NCBI GenBank assembly: GCA_020845495.1
Contig: JADLFM010000046.1
Coordinates: 15,036-79,035 of the forward strand
Direction of reading: 5' to 3'
Source: Chloroflexota bacterium
Lineage (GTDB): Bacteria; Chloroflexota; UBA6077; JACCZL01
Length of the DNA stretch: 64,000 nt
A model generated the notes under the pieces. That model did no database searches, was not told where the DNA came from, and worked only from the letters and a program-made list of their open reading frames with translations. Shown here one piece after another: positions 1 through 8,796 of the stretch. Every line of letters starts with the position of its first letter. Within the stretch, counting starts at the first letter, position 1. A program made the position numbers and the translations under genes.

Positions 1-382
1 TATCCTGATACACCGCCGATGCGACGCCGATCGGGACGGCGATGAGGGTTCCAAAGAGCAGCGAGAGGATCGCAAGCTCAGCCGTGATCGGGATGCGACT
101 CGCGATCTCGGCAAGGACCGGCCGAAATGTGTTCATCGACGTACCGAAGTCACCGTGGAGCACTCCCACGATCCAGCGGGCGTACTGGACGTACCCGGGT
201 AGGTCCAGCCCAAGCTCGGCCCGCATCTGGGCGATCTGCTCCGGCCGGGCCGAGAACTCGCCCTGCATCTTGGCGAGGATCACGTCGCCTGGAACCATCC
301 GGATCGCGATGAACACGATAAGGCTGACTCCCCAGAGCACCGGGAGTGTCAGCAGCAGCCGTCGCACGACGTAGCGGATCAT
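1..382 (-). CDS. DppB/OppB-type ABC transporter permease, partial (C-terminus beyond window edge)
   Basis: The N-terminal 127 residues of a peptide/nickel-type ABC permease run off the left edge of the window. The frame starts at ATG 382 (MIRYVVRRLLLTLPVLWG) and shows the typical first membrane helix of DppB/OppB proteins, followed by the short signature RMVPGD and the extracellular loop containing LGLDLPGYVQYARWIVGV and GDFGTS. These permeases form half of the membrane channel that imports peptides or similar solutes delivered by a family-5 binding protein. The start lies 13 bases after the stop of the binding-protein gene at 396-2234, so the two form an operon read leftward. The remaining permease and the ATPases should lie outside the window. 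The substrate cannot be told from sequence. Confidence 0.88.
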   Translation of the reverse strand, partial: MIRYVVRRLLLTLPVLWGVSLIVFIAIRMVPGDVILAKMQGEFSARPEQIAQMRAELGLDLPGYVQYARWIVGVLHGDFGTSMNTFRPVLAEIASRIPITAELAILSLLFGTLIAVPIGVASAVYQD

Positions 383-395
383 GCCACCTCGCCAC

Positions 396-2234
396 TCAGC
401 CCTTGTCCACCCAGATGCGCTCGGAGTGGATCCAGCCGAGCTGCCAGTGGAACGGCCAGTTCTTCGCCCACGGCTGGTTTACCAGTGTATCGACCACGTC
501 GTAGTGAGGGATCGAGTACATCTGGTCGTACACGCGCTGCTGGATCTGGTCGACGATCTGCTTCCGCTTACCGACATCCAGTTCGACGGCCTGAGCCTCG
601 GCCAGTTTGTCCAACTCCGGATCCTTGATCCGGCTGTAGTTACGCTGGCCTTCCGAGTGGTAGAGCTGACGGGTAGCGGCGTCGATCGAGGCCGAACTGA
701 AGCCAACGCCGTTCCCGAGGACGTGGAAGTTCCCGGTCTGCCGCTTCTCGTACGAGGCCGGCACGTCGGTCGGGTCGATGACGGCGTTCAGGCCGACGTC
801 CTTCCAGGACTGCTGAACGATCTCGACCAGGATCTTGTCGGCCGGTGTGGTACCGGGATGGAGGTCGATCGGGAGCTCCAGCCCCTCGACGCCGGCTTCT
901 TTGATCAGCGCCCGCGCCTTGTCGGGGTTGTACTGGAGGTACTCCAGCGTCTTGAGCTTCTCCTCGGGCCAGGCGTACTGCTTGAACGAGGCCGTGATGA
1001 AGCCGGCCCACTGTGCGGCACCCTGCTGCACGTCCTTGATGATGGCGTCGCGGTTCAGAGCCATCGAGGCGGCCCGGCGCACCCGCACGTCGTCCCAGGG
1101 TTTCTTGGTCACGTTGAGGATCAGGCCGCCGCCGGAGAGGAAATGGACGCCATCCCAGCGCTGCTGGCCGGGCATACTCTGAATGATCCCGTCCACGTCC
1201 TTGCGGGCCGGCTGGAAGCCCCAGCGATGGCCGGCGATCTTGCCCGAACGGTACGCTGCGAGGCGGGTAGCATAGTCCGGCATGATGTAGCAGACGATGT
1301 TGTCGAGGTAGGGAAGGGCCTTGCCATCTAGCTCCGACACTTCCCAGTAGTCGGGGTTACGGGCGAGCTCCACCTTGACGCCCGGCTCCCAGTTCTTCCA
1401 CATGTATGGGCCGGTCCCGATCATCCGGGAGCGGTAGTTGCCATCCTGGTCGAAGACTTCTTTGGCCAGAATGGTGTTGTTGTCAACCGCCATGTTGAGG
1501 AGCGCTTCGGCGTTCGGCCTGTCCGAGTGAAAAACGACGGTGTACTTATCCGGCGTCTCCACCCTGGTGACCCACTCCCAGAGCCAGGCGTACTCCTTTG
1601 ACTTCGTCTTGTAATAGTCGACGGTCCAGGCCACGTCATCCGAGGTGAACTCGCGGCCGTTGACCGGCGGGACGTTGTGCCAGCGGATGCCCTGATGGAG
1701 TTTGAAGGTCCAGGTCTTACCGTCCGGCGAGACGGTCCAGGAATCGGCCATGTCTGGCTCGACGTCGATATCGTAGTAGTCGGTCCCTCGGAACTGGACG
1801 AGCCGGCGGTAGACCAGGCTCGATGTGATCCGCAGCGGTCCGTTCACCGACTGCATCACCTCGAGCGTCTCGGGATCCTTCCCAACCGACGTCTCGAGCG
1901 TGCCACCTCGCTTCGGCGGTCCCGGATCCTGCTCGCGGACGAGTGTCGCGCGGCCGGTCGCGGGCTTCGCGGCAGCCGCCGCCTGGGTCGGCTGCCCGGA
2001 CACCGACGTGCTCGCCGTCGACTGGACCGCCGGCGCCTGCTGCGCGGTCGGCTGGGCTGTCGGGGCCGGACGCGGCGTCGAAGTCGGAACGACCGGGCCG
2101 GACGGCTTCGCGGCCGGCGCCTGCTGCGCGCACGCCTGGAAGAGCGGCGCCGAGAGACCCGCCCCCGCAATCAGCAGTGCCTTCCGCAAGAAGCTGCGCC
2201 GGGACATGGCTCCATCACCCGTCGATCGCATCAT
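396..2234 (-). CDS. ABC transporter substrate-binding lipoprotein, family 5 (SBP_bac_5, DppA/OppA-like)
   Basis: A binding protein of about 612 residues captures a peptide or peptide-like solute outside the membrane and hands it to the permease encoded next (1-382). The N-terminus carries a Tat-like motif (MSRRSFLRK) followed by a hydrophobic stretch and the lipobox FQAC, so it is probably exported folded and lipid-anchored. A Pro/Ala/Gln/Thr-rich linker follows, then the family-5 fold with phrases such as DDVAWTVDYY and a C-terminal HSERIWVDKG. I chose ATG 2234 because a strong purine-rich ribosome site (GGAGAGGGGGCG) lies just before it. The ATG at 2207 directly before the Tat motif is the alternative. 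The open frame continues further upstream, but that part looks non-coding. Peptide, opine or glycoside substrates are all possible. Confidence 0.9.
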   Translation of the reverse strand: MMRSTGDGAMSRRSFLRKALLIAGAGLSAPLFQACAQQAPAAKPSGPVVPTSTPRPAPTAQPTAQQAPAVQSTASTSVSGQPTQAAAAAKPATGRATLVREQDPGPPKRGGTLETSVGKDPETLEVMQSVNGPLRITSSLVYRRLVQFRGTDYYDIDVEPDMADSWTVSPDGKTWTFKLHQGIRWHNVPPVNGREFTSDDVAWTVDYYKTKSKEYAWLWEWVTRVETPDKYTVVFHSDRPNAEALLNMAVDNNTILAKEVFDQDGNYRSRMIGTGPYMWKNWEPGVKVELARNPDYWEVSELDGKALPYLDNIVCYIMPDYATRLAAYRSGKIAGHRWGFQPARKDVDGIIQSMPGQQRWDGVHFLSGGGLILNVTKKPWDDVRVRRAASMALNRDAIIKDVQQGAAQWAGFITASFKQYAWPEEKLKTLEYLQYNPDKARALIKEAGVEGLELPIDLHPGTTPADKILVEIVQQSWKDVGLNAVIDPTDVPASYEKRQTGNFHVLGNGVGFSSASIDAATRQLYHSEGQRNYSRIKDPELDKLAEAQAVELDVGKRKQIVDQIQQRVYDQMYSIPHYDVVDTLVNQPWAKNWPFHWQLGWIHSERIWVDKG

Positions 2235-2275
2235 CGCCCCCTCTCCGGCCGTCATGGCCGGACCTGTTCCCTGAT

Positions 2276-2305
2276 GTGCCGCCCCCGATCGTTCGGGGGG
2301 CGCAC
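2276..2305 (-). terminator. GC-rich hairpin after the enoyl-CoA hydratase gene
   Basis: Two 13-base arms match at 11 positions around a 4-base loop. The hairpin lies about 95 bases after the hydratase stop and before the binding-protein start, on the leftward transcript. There is no T-run, so an intrinsic terminator role is only likely. Confidence 0.45.
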
Positions 2306-2400
2306 CTCCACTCCCCAGGTCCGTCGCCGGGTGTCGACCCAGCCTCCTGACCACCCGCCACTGTGCACGCCTGGGCATGCGCGGCGGCTCACGAATCTGC

Positions 2401-3213
2401 TCAGCGGCCGGTGAAGTTTGGCGGCCGCTTCTCCTTGAACGCCGCGACGCCCTCGACGTGGTCTTCAAGGTCGCGGCCCTGCGCGACGGCCGAGCCTTGC
2501 TGCCAGTAGGCGCCATCCGGATCCTGGTCCCAGCCACGGTAGACGGCTGCCTTGGTCAACCCGATGGCCGCGCTCGGCCCGGAGGCAAGGCGCTCGGCCC
2601 ACTCCTCTACGGTCGCGTCAAGCGCCTCCGGCTCGACGACTCGCGTCACCAGCCCGAGCCGTAGCGCCTCCTCGGCGTCGACAGGCTCCCCGAGCAACGT
2701 CATCTCGATCGCCTTGCCGATCCCCACGTACTGCTGGAGCAGGTTCGTCCCCGTGGCGAGGCCGCGCTTGATGAACGGGGTCGCCATCCTGGCGTCTCGG
2801 GCCATGATCCGGAAGTCCGCCCCGAGCGCCAGGTTGAAGCCGGCCCCGTAGGCGTAGCCCTGGATCTTCACCACGACCGGCTGAGAGAGGTTGCGCATCA
2901 GCCGCAGGGTGCTCGTCCAGCGCCCTGGCCCTTGAGCGTAGTGGCGAATCGGGCCGCGCCGACGCAGCGACAACTCCTCGTCCGGGGTGCGCTCGCGGCC
3001 AAGCTCGTCGCCAGCGCAGAAGGCGCGGCCGGCGCCCGCCAGCACGATGGCTCGCAGGCTCGCATCGTCCTGGCAGCGGGCGAACGCCTCGTACAACTCG
3101 AGCCCGAGTTGATGGTCGATCGCGTTGAGCTTCTCGGGACGGTTGAGGGTGATCCGCCCAATCGCCCGGGTCTGCTCGAACGTCACGTACCGCGCTACGC
3201 TGGTCTGCGCCAT
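2401..3213 (-). CDS. Enoyl-CoA hydratase/isomerase (crotonase) family protein
   Basis: A crotonase-fold protein of 270 residues. The start MAQTSVARYVTFEQ leads into the conserved ITLNRPEKLNAID. The oxyanion-hole region is AGAGRAFCAGDELG (roughly residues 58-72), and the second CoA/active-site stretch is KIQGYAYGAGFNLALGADFRIM. In hydratases two Glu residues activate water. Here the first position of the A-G-D-E segment looks retained, while the second region ends GLATGTNLLQQYVG, so hydratase, isomerase or another crotonase reaction is possible. ATG 3213 was chosen over upstream in-frame codons because the family N-terminus begins here. It lies between the double CoA-transferase and the peptide transporter, all on the same strand, which suggests CoA-linked acid catabolism. 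Confidence 0.9.
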   Translation of the reverse strand: MAQTSVARYVTFEQTRAIGRITLNRPEKLNAIDHQLGLELYEAFARCQDDASLRAIVLAGAGRAFCAGDELGRERTPDEELSLRRRGPIRHYAQGPGRWTSTLRLMRNLSQPVVVKIQGYAYGAGFNLALGADFRIMARDARMATPFIKRGLATGTNLLQQYVGIGKAIEMTLLGEPVDAEEALRLGLVTRVVEPEALDATVEEWAERLASGPSAAIGLTKAAVYRGWDQDPDGAYWQQGSAVAQGRDLEDHVEGVAAFKEKRPPNFTGR

Positions 3214-3372
3214 CGGATGACCCCTTCGCCAGTCAATCGCCGCCGAAAATCCGTTGTGTGACGTCGGTCTGAGTATCAATCAGCCCATGCTTCGCGGTGT
3301 CATGCCTCGAGGGCGGCCAGGGAGACCCACTCCACACCCATCTGTCCCCGTCGTACTCACCTGTCACGTCCT

Positions 3373-3479
3373 ATCGCACTCAGTAGATGACCTGCTCCGC
3401 GATGAGATCTCACGGCCGTGACGGCCAGCGTGGCCAGATCGACATCGCACTCAGTAGATGACCTGCTCCGCGATGAGAT
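3373..3479 (-). repeat. 36-base direct repeat duplicating the 3' end of the CoA-transferase gene
   Basis: Positions 3373-3408 and 3444-3479 are identical over 36 bases, with a 71-base period. The second copy contains the last codons and the TGA stop of the CoA-transferase gene; the first copy lies beyond the stop. Confidence 0.95.
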
Positions 3480-6117
3480 GGTCATACTCCGCCGTGTCCA
3501 GTCCAAGTACGGACTTGAAGATGTACTCGTTGTCCTCGCCGACGCGCGGTGCCCGCCGGAAGCAGTTCGGCCGGATCCTATCAATCGACCAGGGTGTGCC
3601 AAGCGTGTACCGGGTGCCCCCGTTGAGCCGCTCGACCTCGCTCACGAACGAGCGCGCCGCCAGATGCTCGTCATGGATCACGTCGGCGGCGGTGAGGGTG
3701 GGCGTGGCGGCGATTCCGACCGCCTGGAGCGCCTCTGCCGTCGCCAGCCCGTCCCGCTTGCGGGTCCAGGCCGCGATGGCGGCGTCGATCTCGTCGTGCC
3801 GGGCGCGCCGGCCCGCAGTGGTCGCGAGGCGCGAATCGGCGGCGAGATCGTCGCGGCCCATCAGAGTGCAGAGGGCTCGCCACTCCCGGTCGTCGCGGAC
3901 CGTGAGCGCGATCCAGCGGTCCGCACCGGCCGCCGGGTAGCATCCCTGCGGCGCGACGAGCGGGTCGCGGTTGCCACGCGCTTCGAGGACAGTGCCGCCG
4001 AGCGTCCAGGCGAGGATCGGCTCCGGCAGCGCCGCGATCATCGTTTCGGACATCGAGATGTCGTAGTAGGCGCCTTCGCCAGTCGCCCGCTGCCGCCAGA
4101 TGGCCGCCAGGAGCAGGAACGCTTCCAGGCAGGCCGTCAACGGATCGGTCCAGATCCCGCCCACCGAGGTCGGCACGCGTCCGGGGTATGCGGACAGACC
4201 GGCCCAGCCGGTATAGCACTGGAGCAGCGACCCGTAGGCCACGAGGTCGCGCTCCGGCCCGGTCCGTCCGAAGCCGGACGCCGAGGCCATGATGATACGC
4301 GGATTGACCTCGCGGAGCGTCGGGTAGCCGAGCCCGAGCCGCTCCATGACGCCGGTCGAGAAATTCTCGATGACGACGTCGCTGATGGCAATCAGCCTTC
4401 GGACGAGATCGCGCCCACGCTCCTCCTTCAGGTTGAGGGTGATGCTCCGTTTGCTCGGGTTCAGTTCTTCCCAGGACGTGTTGCGGTGCGACAGGTCCGG
4501 GCGGGTGCTCGACTCGATCTTGACGACCTCGGCGCCAAGCGCTGCGAGGTACTTGGTGCAGATCGGCCCGGCCATCACCCAACTGAAATCGACGATGCGG
4601 ACGCCTTCGAGTGGGCGGGACGGCGGCGCGTCAGCACGTGCTCTAGCAGCCCTTACCCCCGGGGCTTCCCTCACCCCCGGCCCCTCTCCCGCGTGCGGTA
4701 GAGGGGCCGGGGGTGAGGGAAGCTCGATCATCGCCTGCACGTCAACGGCGTTACCGTCAGCAGGCCAGGATGCGCGGTCGCCATCCCCAGGGCTCCCAAC
4801 CCTGTACCCTGAAGCAGCGAGCGCACTGCTCCCCCTCTCCCGCGTGCGGGAGAGGGGGCTGAGGGGTGAGGGCGTAGCTCGGGCCGGGAGAGCCCTCGTC
4901 CCGAACACCTCCGCGTTGTGCTCACCCAGGCGTGGCGCGAGCTGCGGGCGCGGCCGCTCGGCATCGGCGAGGGCGTACGGGACGCCGGGCACGAGCAGTC
5001 GGCCCAGCGTCGGGTGCTCCTGCTCGACGAAGAAGCCGCGATGCTCGAGTTGCGGCGACTCCAGCAGGTCGGTTGCCGTGCCGAGCGGGTAGCACGCGAC
5101 CCGGCGTGATTGGGCGGCCTGGAAGATTTCGTGCTTAGGATGCTCGCGGCTCCAGGACGTCATCAAGGGATACAGGTCGAGCCAGTGCTGCTGCCGCAGC
5201 GTGCGGTCCGCGAAGCGGGGATCGGCGGCCCAGGCCGGGCTCCCCATCACTTCGAGCCAGCGCGCCCACTGATGCTCCTCACGCGGCGAGATGACGACCC
5301 AGCCATCGCTGCATGGCAGGAAAACGACCATCGAATTCGAGGAGACGGTCGTCACCTCGCGGTGGAGGCCGCCCCCGCCATCGTATCCGCCGCGCTCACC
5401 GGTTCGCTGCTCGAGCGCGTTATGCTGGGCCTGATTCTCGGCGCTGACCGCCTCTTGCATGGAGACGTCGAGATGCCCGCCGTGCCCGTCACGCTGGGCG
5501 ATCAGCAGGCCGTGGGCGGCCGCGGCGGCAGCGACTTCGCCGGCCAGAAACGCCGAAGCATGGCTGGGCGCATTGAGCGGCGGCAGGTCCAGGCTCTCGA
5601 CCTCGCGGGAGGGAAAGCCGTAAGCGAACCCGGAGCTATGGAAGGCAATCGAGTCGTTGCCGTCCCACTGGGCGCGCGGCCCCCACTGCCCGAACGGCGT
5701 GGTCGAGACGAGCACGAGGCGGGGATTGCGCGCCCGCAAAGCATCGTATCCCACGTCGAGGCGATCGAGCGTGCCGGGGGCGAAGCTCTCCAGAACGACG
5801 TCAACCTGCTCTACCAGATCGAGCAGTGCTGCCCGTCCGTCCGGCGTGCCGAGGTCGAGGGTGACGCCGCGCTTGCCGGCGTTCAGGTAGAGGAAGAAGC
5901 CGCTCGCCTCCGGGTCCATTTGCCCGTCGCGGAACGGGCCGCGCCGCCGGGTCGGATCGCCCGTCGGCGGCTCGGCCTTGACCACATCAGCGCCGAGATC
6001 GGCCAGCAGCTTGCCAGCATACGGCCCGGCCATCCCGAGCGCTAGCTCGAGCACGCGCACCCCGTCGAGCGGTCGTCCTCCCACGCCTGCCCTCCCCGGC
6101 ATCGTCGGCGGCCTCAT
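3451..6117 (-). CDS. Double-domain CaiB/BaiF (class III) CoA-transferase
   Basis: One uninterrupted frame of 888 residues holds two complete class III CoA-transferase domains. These enzymes move CoA between carboxylic acids through an aspartyl-CoA thioester. Domain 1 spans about residues 12-405 (LDGVRVLELALGMAGPYAG; catalytic Asp about 217 in HLDVSMQEA). Domain 2 spans about 498-888 (LEGVRIVDFSWVMAGPICT; Asp about 686 in YYDISMSET). Both keep the Asp, so both may be active. The linker of roughly 90 residues is Pro/Arg-rich and is partly encoded by palindromic repeats (4664-4723 and 4831-4858). ATG 6117 is the chosen start, with ATG 6102 as the alternative; neither has a strong ribosome site. 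Two-domain members are known, so this need not be an error. The acid substrate is unknown. The enoyl-CoA hydratase follows downstream on the same strand. Confidence 0.88.
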   Translation of the reverse strand: MRPPTMPGRAGVGGRPLDGVRVLELALGMAGPYAGKLLADLGADVVKAEPPTGDPTRRRGPFRDGQMDPEASGFFLYLNAGKRGVTLDLGTPDGRAALLDLVEQVDVVLESFAPGTLDRLDVGYDALRARNPRLVLVSTTPFGQWGPRAQWDGNDSIAFHSSGFAYGFPSREVESLDLPPLNAPSHASAFLAGEVAAAAAAHGLLIAQRDGHGGHLDVSMQEAVSAENQAQHNALEQRTGERGGYDGGGGLHREVTTVSSNSMVVFLPCSDGWVVISPREEHQWARWLEVMGSPAWAADPRFADRTLRQQHWLDLYPLMTSWSREHPKHEIFQAAQSRRVACYPLGTATDLLESPQLEHRGFFVEQEHPTLGRLLVPGVPYALADAERPRPQLAPRLGEHNAEVFGTRALPARATPSPLSPLSRTRERGSSALAASGYRVGSPGDGDRASWPADGNAVDVQAMIELPSPPAPLPHAGEGPGVREAPGVRAARARADAPPSRPLEGVRIVDFSWVMAGPICTKYLAALGAEVVKIESSTRPDLSHRNTSWEELNPSKRSITLNLKEERGRDLVRRLIAISDVVIENFSTGVMERLGLGYPTLREVNPRIIMASASGFGRTGPERDLVAYGSLLQCYTGWAGLSAYPGRVPTSVGGIWTDPLTACLEAFLLLAAIWRQRATGEGAYYDISMSETMIAALPEPILAWTLGGTVLEARGNRDPLVAPQGCYPAAGADRWIALTVRDDREWRALCTLMGRDDLAADSRLATTAGRRARHDEIDAAIAAWTRKRDGLATAEALQAVGIAATPTLTAADVIHDEHLAARSFVSEVERLNGGTRYTLGTPWSIDRIRPNCFRRAPRVGEDNEYIFKSVLGLDTAEYDHLIAEQVIY
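4664..4723. repeat. Perfect 24-base-arm palindromic repeat inside a coding linker
   Basis: Arms 4664-4687 and 4700-4723 are perfect reverse complements around a 12-base loop. It encodes part of the Pro-rich interdomain linker of the double CoA-transferase. The core (C-rich arm, GCGTGCGG, G-rich arm) matches the second palindrome at 4831-4858, which marks both as copies of an interspersed palindromic element. Confidence 0.9.
4831..4858. repeat. Second palindromic repeat inside the same coding linker
   Basis: Arms of 13 bases (4831-4843, 4846-4858) are perfect reverse complements with a 2-base centre. The arm sequence CCCCCTCTCCCGC shares its core with 4664-4723. It is read in frame as part of a Ser/Pro/Arg-rich linker segment (LSPLSRTRERG). 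Confidence 0.88.
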
Positions 6118-6200
6118 GCCGGACCGCCGGCTTGCGATGCAGGGTATCTGGCAAAGTGTGTCACGTTCAACGCTACCTGCTACGCTGCGTGCAACAGGGG

Positions 6201-7202
6201 ATGCACTGTCTGAAGCAGGCCGCGAGGTCAGGTGTGGGCGAGCAGAGCCGCAATGGGGTGAATGGGTTCGGGCAGGCGCTCGAACAGTTGATGGTGCGGG
6301 CGGATGTCTGGGACTCGGCGCTGGCGCGTCGGCTGGGCGCCTCGCGCTCGGAGGTGTACCGCTGGCGGACCGGGCGGGCGCTGCCGTCGCGCCGCAACCT
6401 GGCCCGCCTCGAAGCGGCGCTGCGCTGGACGGCCAGCGGGGAGCCGTTCGACCTGGACTCGGCCGAGCGGGATCGGTTGTACGTGCTGGCCGGTCACGGC
6501 ACGGTAGATGTCGACCTCGACGGCGCGCCCGACTCCCGCAACCGCGTCGAGTTGCCGGACCGCTGCGCCGTCTACGCCTACCAGTACGGCCCACGCAGCT
6601 TTCCGTCGCAATGGTCGGTGCGAGGTATGGAGATCGAGCAGCAGATCCAGGGCACGGTGCACGCGATGCTGCACCGCCCCCCAACCTTCCTCCGGCCGGA
6701 CTCGGTGACCCAGTTGTACTACCGCTGGTACGACGCCGACGTGGTAGACCGCTATGCGATCGAGCTCCGGGAGCGGCGGCGGCGCTGGGAACACCGGATC
6801 GAGGAGTACGAAGTTCGCCAGATCTACAGTAAGCCGCTCCTTGCCGAGTACCTGCGCTCACGCCGCTGGCAGGGCTTAGAGTTGAGCCGCGAGCAGGTGC
6901 ACGAGCAGATCACGATGCTCGTCGACCTGCTCGACCGCTGTTACCCGAACTTCGCGATCGGTCTGGACGAGGACGTGCTGCCGTTCGATGCGACGATCGT
7001 GGGGCACGAGGTAGTGCTGCTGACGCTGCGGCAGGCACAGATGGTGAATGCGGCCGGCTGGACGATCTTCGGGATGGAGATGACCGGGCTGTCGGTGGTC
7101 AAGACGTTCTCGCAGGCATTCGACCGGACCTGGGGCAAGCGCACGCTGACGAAAGACCCGAGCGAGGTCAAAGCCTGGCTGACTACCCACCTCGAATGTT
7201 GA
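6201..7202 (+). CDS. Helix-turn-helix (XRE-like) transcriptional regulator with large C-terminal domain
   Basis: A protein of about 333 residues. The N-terminal 75 residues contain an HTH of XRE type (LARRLGASRSEVYRWRTGRA, with the recognition helix around SRSEVYRW), followed by LPSRRNLARLEAALRW, typical of DNA-binding repressors. The remaining 250 residues are charged and helical (RERRRRWEHRIEEYE) and match no family I can name; they may sense a ligand. The start is uncertain: ATG 6201 follows CAACAGGGG, but a GTG near 6258 after a purine-rich stretch would give a shorter protein starting just before the HTH. The gene is divergent from the double CoA-transferase with an 83-base gap, so control of that gene is a reasonable guess. 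No signal peptide or membrane segment is seen. Confidence 0.8.
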   Translation: MHCLKQAARSGVGEQSRNGVNGFGQALEQLMVRADVWDSALARRLGASRSEVYRWRTGRALPSRRNLARLEAALRWTASGEPFDLDSAERDRLYVLAGHGTVDVDLDGAPDSRNRVELPDRCAVYAYQYGPRSFPSQWSVRGMEIEQQIQGTVHAMLHRPPTFLRPDSVTQLYYRWYDADVVDRYAIELRERRRRWEHRIEEYEVRQIYSKPLLAEYLRSRRWQGLELSREQVHEQITMLVDLLDRCYPNFAIGLDEDVLPFDATIVGHEVVLLTLRQAQMVNAAGWTIFGMEMTGLSVVKTFSQAFDRTWGKRTLTKDPSEVKAWLTTHLEC

Positions 7203-7375
7203 TGGTGCGGTGTGGCACACGGCCGGTGAGGGCCACGCCGCGTCCCGAACTGACCGTCAAGACCATGAAGTGCGGCTCATCCCCTCCACGGCGAGTTACC
7301 CGACCAGATTACTCAGCTCCCTGAGAAGATGGCCGCCGGTCAATGCATCGTTGTATCGGCTCCCCACAGGGCCGC

Positions 7376-8779
7376 TTAGCTGGCGGGGATCGGGACCGAG
7401 ATGGCGTCGGCTTCGCTGCCCGGGACCGGCCCGACGTCCAGGTGGGCACCCTGCTCGCGCAGCACGGCACGCAGACGGCCAACATCCAGGTCGCGCAGGC
7501 GGATGCCGTCACTCGCACACAGCGCGGCGGCGGTGCCGGCCGCCTGACCAACCATCATCCCGCTGACCATCGTCCGCGACGAGGCCATCGCCTCGTGAGT
7601 CGTCGACACGCAGCGGCCGGCCAGCAACAGGCCATCAACCTTCTGCGGGACCAGGCAGCGGTACGGCATGTCGTAGGAGCCGTCGACCCCGCCGATGGGG
7701 GTAAACAACGTCTTGCCGCTGGTCGGATCGTGGATGTCGATCGGGTAGCCAATCTTGGCCAGGCCGTCCTCGAACTTGCGCCCAGTGACGCAGTCGTCGG
7801 CGGTCAGTTGGTACTCGCCGAGCATCCGGCGGGTCTCGCGGACGCCGATGAACGGCGCTGTCGCCAGGACGTAACTGCCCTCGCAGCCGGGCACGTAGCG
7901 GCGCAGGAACTCAGCCAGTTTGAACACCTGGCGCTTGCCCTCGATCTCACCGCGCGTCAGGTCGTCGCCGCTGGTGCCGTCCAGGCCCATCAGCCGGGAG
8001 GCGTTGATGTTCACCTCACGGGCGCGGACGGTGTTGCCCCAGAACTCATCGGCGCCCAGGAAGAGTTGCTCGCGCTCGACCGCCTCAGCGTACTTCGCCA
8101 GCGTCGCCGACCACCAGACCGGGTAGCGCTCGCCGGTCAGCGGCAAGGGTGCCCAGGCGACCCCTTTGCCGATCTCGCCGAACAGGCGCAGCACGTCGAC
8201 GTTGCCGAGTTTGAAGACGAGCGACATCCGCTGCATCTTGCCGTCGCTCTCGCGGCCCTTCTCGTACGGCACTCCGGCCCAGGTGGCGATGTCGCCGTCG
8301 CCGGTGCAGTCGATCACCACGTTCGCGCGAATCGCCTGCGTGCCGCCCTTGTTGGAAACCACTACGCCGCGCACCGTCTCGCCGTCGCGCAGCACCTCGA
8401 CCGGGCTGGTGTGGTAGAGGATCTCGCCGCCGGACTCCAGGATCATCTCCTGGGTCACGTACTTCATCACCTCGACGTCGATGGGGGTGGTCGATTGCAT
8501 GTGCGCGTTCTCGATCCGGACCGGCCCGGTCGAGCCGCCCAGCGCTTTCATGCGGGTGACCATCTCCCAGGGCAAGCCGGCGACGATCCGCTCGCCGCAA
8601 CTGCTGTGGAAGGTGTGCAGGCAGAGGCCGACGTTGGCGACCCCGCCCAGGAAGCCGTAGCGCTCGACAATCAGCGTCTGCGCCCCGGTCCGGGCGGCGG
8701 CTACTGCCGCCCCAATCCCCGACGTTCCGCCCCCAACGATCAGGACATCAACCTCACGCTCGCCTGGAGTGTTGGCCAT
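7376..8779 (-). CDS. FAD-dependent oxidoreductase (FAD_oxidored family)
   Basis: A 467-residue flavoprotein. The N-terminal dinucleotide-binding motif VDVLIVGGGTSGIGAAVAA and the acidic end of the second strand (IVERYGFLGG) bind FAD. The mid-section RANVVIDCTGDGDIATWAG and the C-terminal PYRCLVPQKVDGLLLAGRC are hallmarks of the FAD_oxidored group, whose substrates are mostly unknown. ATG 8779 (MANTPGERE) is preceded by AAAGGGG. It is the last gene of the leftward operon IclR / binding protein / two permeases / FAD protein / this gene, 17 bases after the stop of the longer FAD protein. The context suggests that it oxidises the imported solute or a derivative. It is cytoplasmic, with no signal peptide. 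Confidence 0.9.
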   Translation of the reverse strand: MANTPGEREVDVLIVGGGTSGIGAAVAAARTGAQTLIVERYGFLGGVANVGLCLHTFHSSCGERIVAGLPWEMVTRMKALGGSTGPVRIENAHMQSTTPIDVEVMKYVTQEMILESGGEILYHTSPVEVLRDGETVRGVVVSNKGGTQAIRANVVIDCTGDGDIATWAGVPYEKGRESDGKMQRMSLVFKLGNVDVLRLFGEIGKGVAWAPLPLTGERYPVWWSATLAKYAEAVEREQLFLGADEFWGNTVRAREVNINASRLMGLDGTSGDDLTRGEIEGKRQVFKLAEFLRRYVPGCEGSYVLATAPFIGVRETRRMLGEYQLTADDCVTGRKFEDGLAKIGYPIDIHDPTSGKTLFTPIGGVDGSYDMPYRCLVPQKVDGLLLAGRCVSTTHEAMASSRTMVSGMMVGQAAGTAAALCASDGIRLRDLDVGRLRAVLREQGAHLDVGPVPGSEADAISVPIPAS

Positions 8780-8796
8780 GCTCGCTGCGACCCCTT

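Noticed and set aside
3418..4701. Plus-strand frame over the CoA-transferase
   Set aside because: Shadow frame lacking family features; the minus frame has the catalytic Asp motif.
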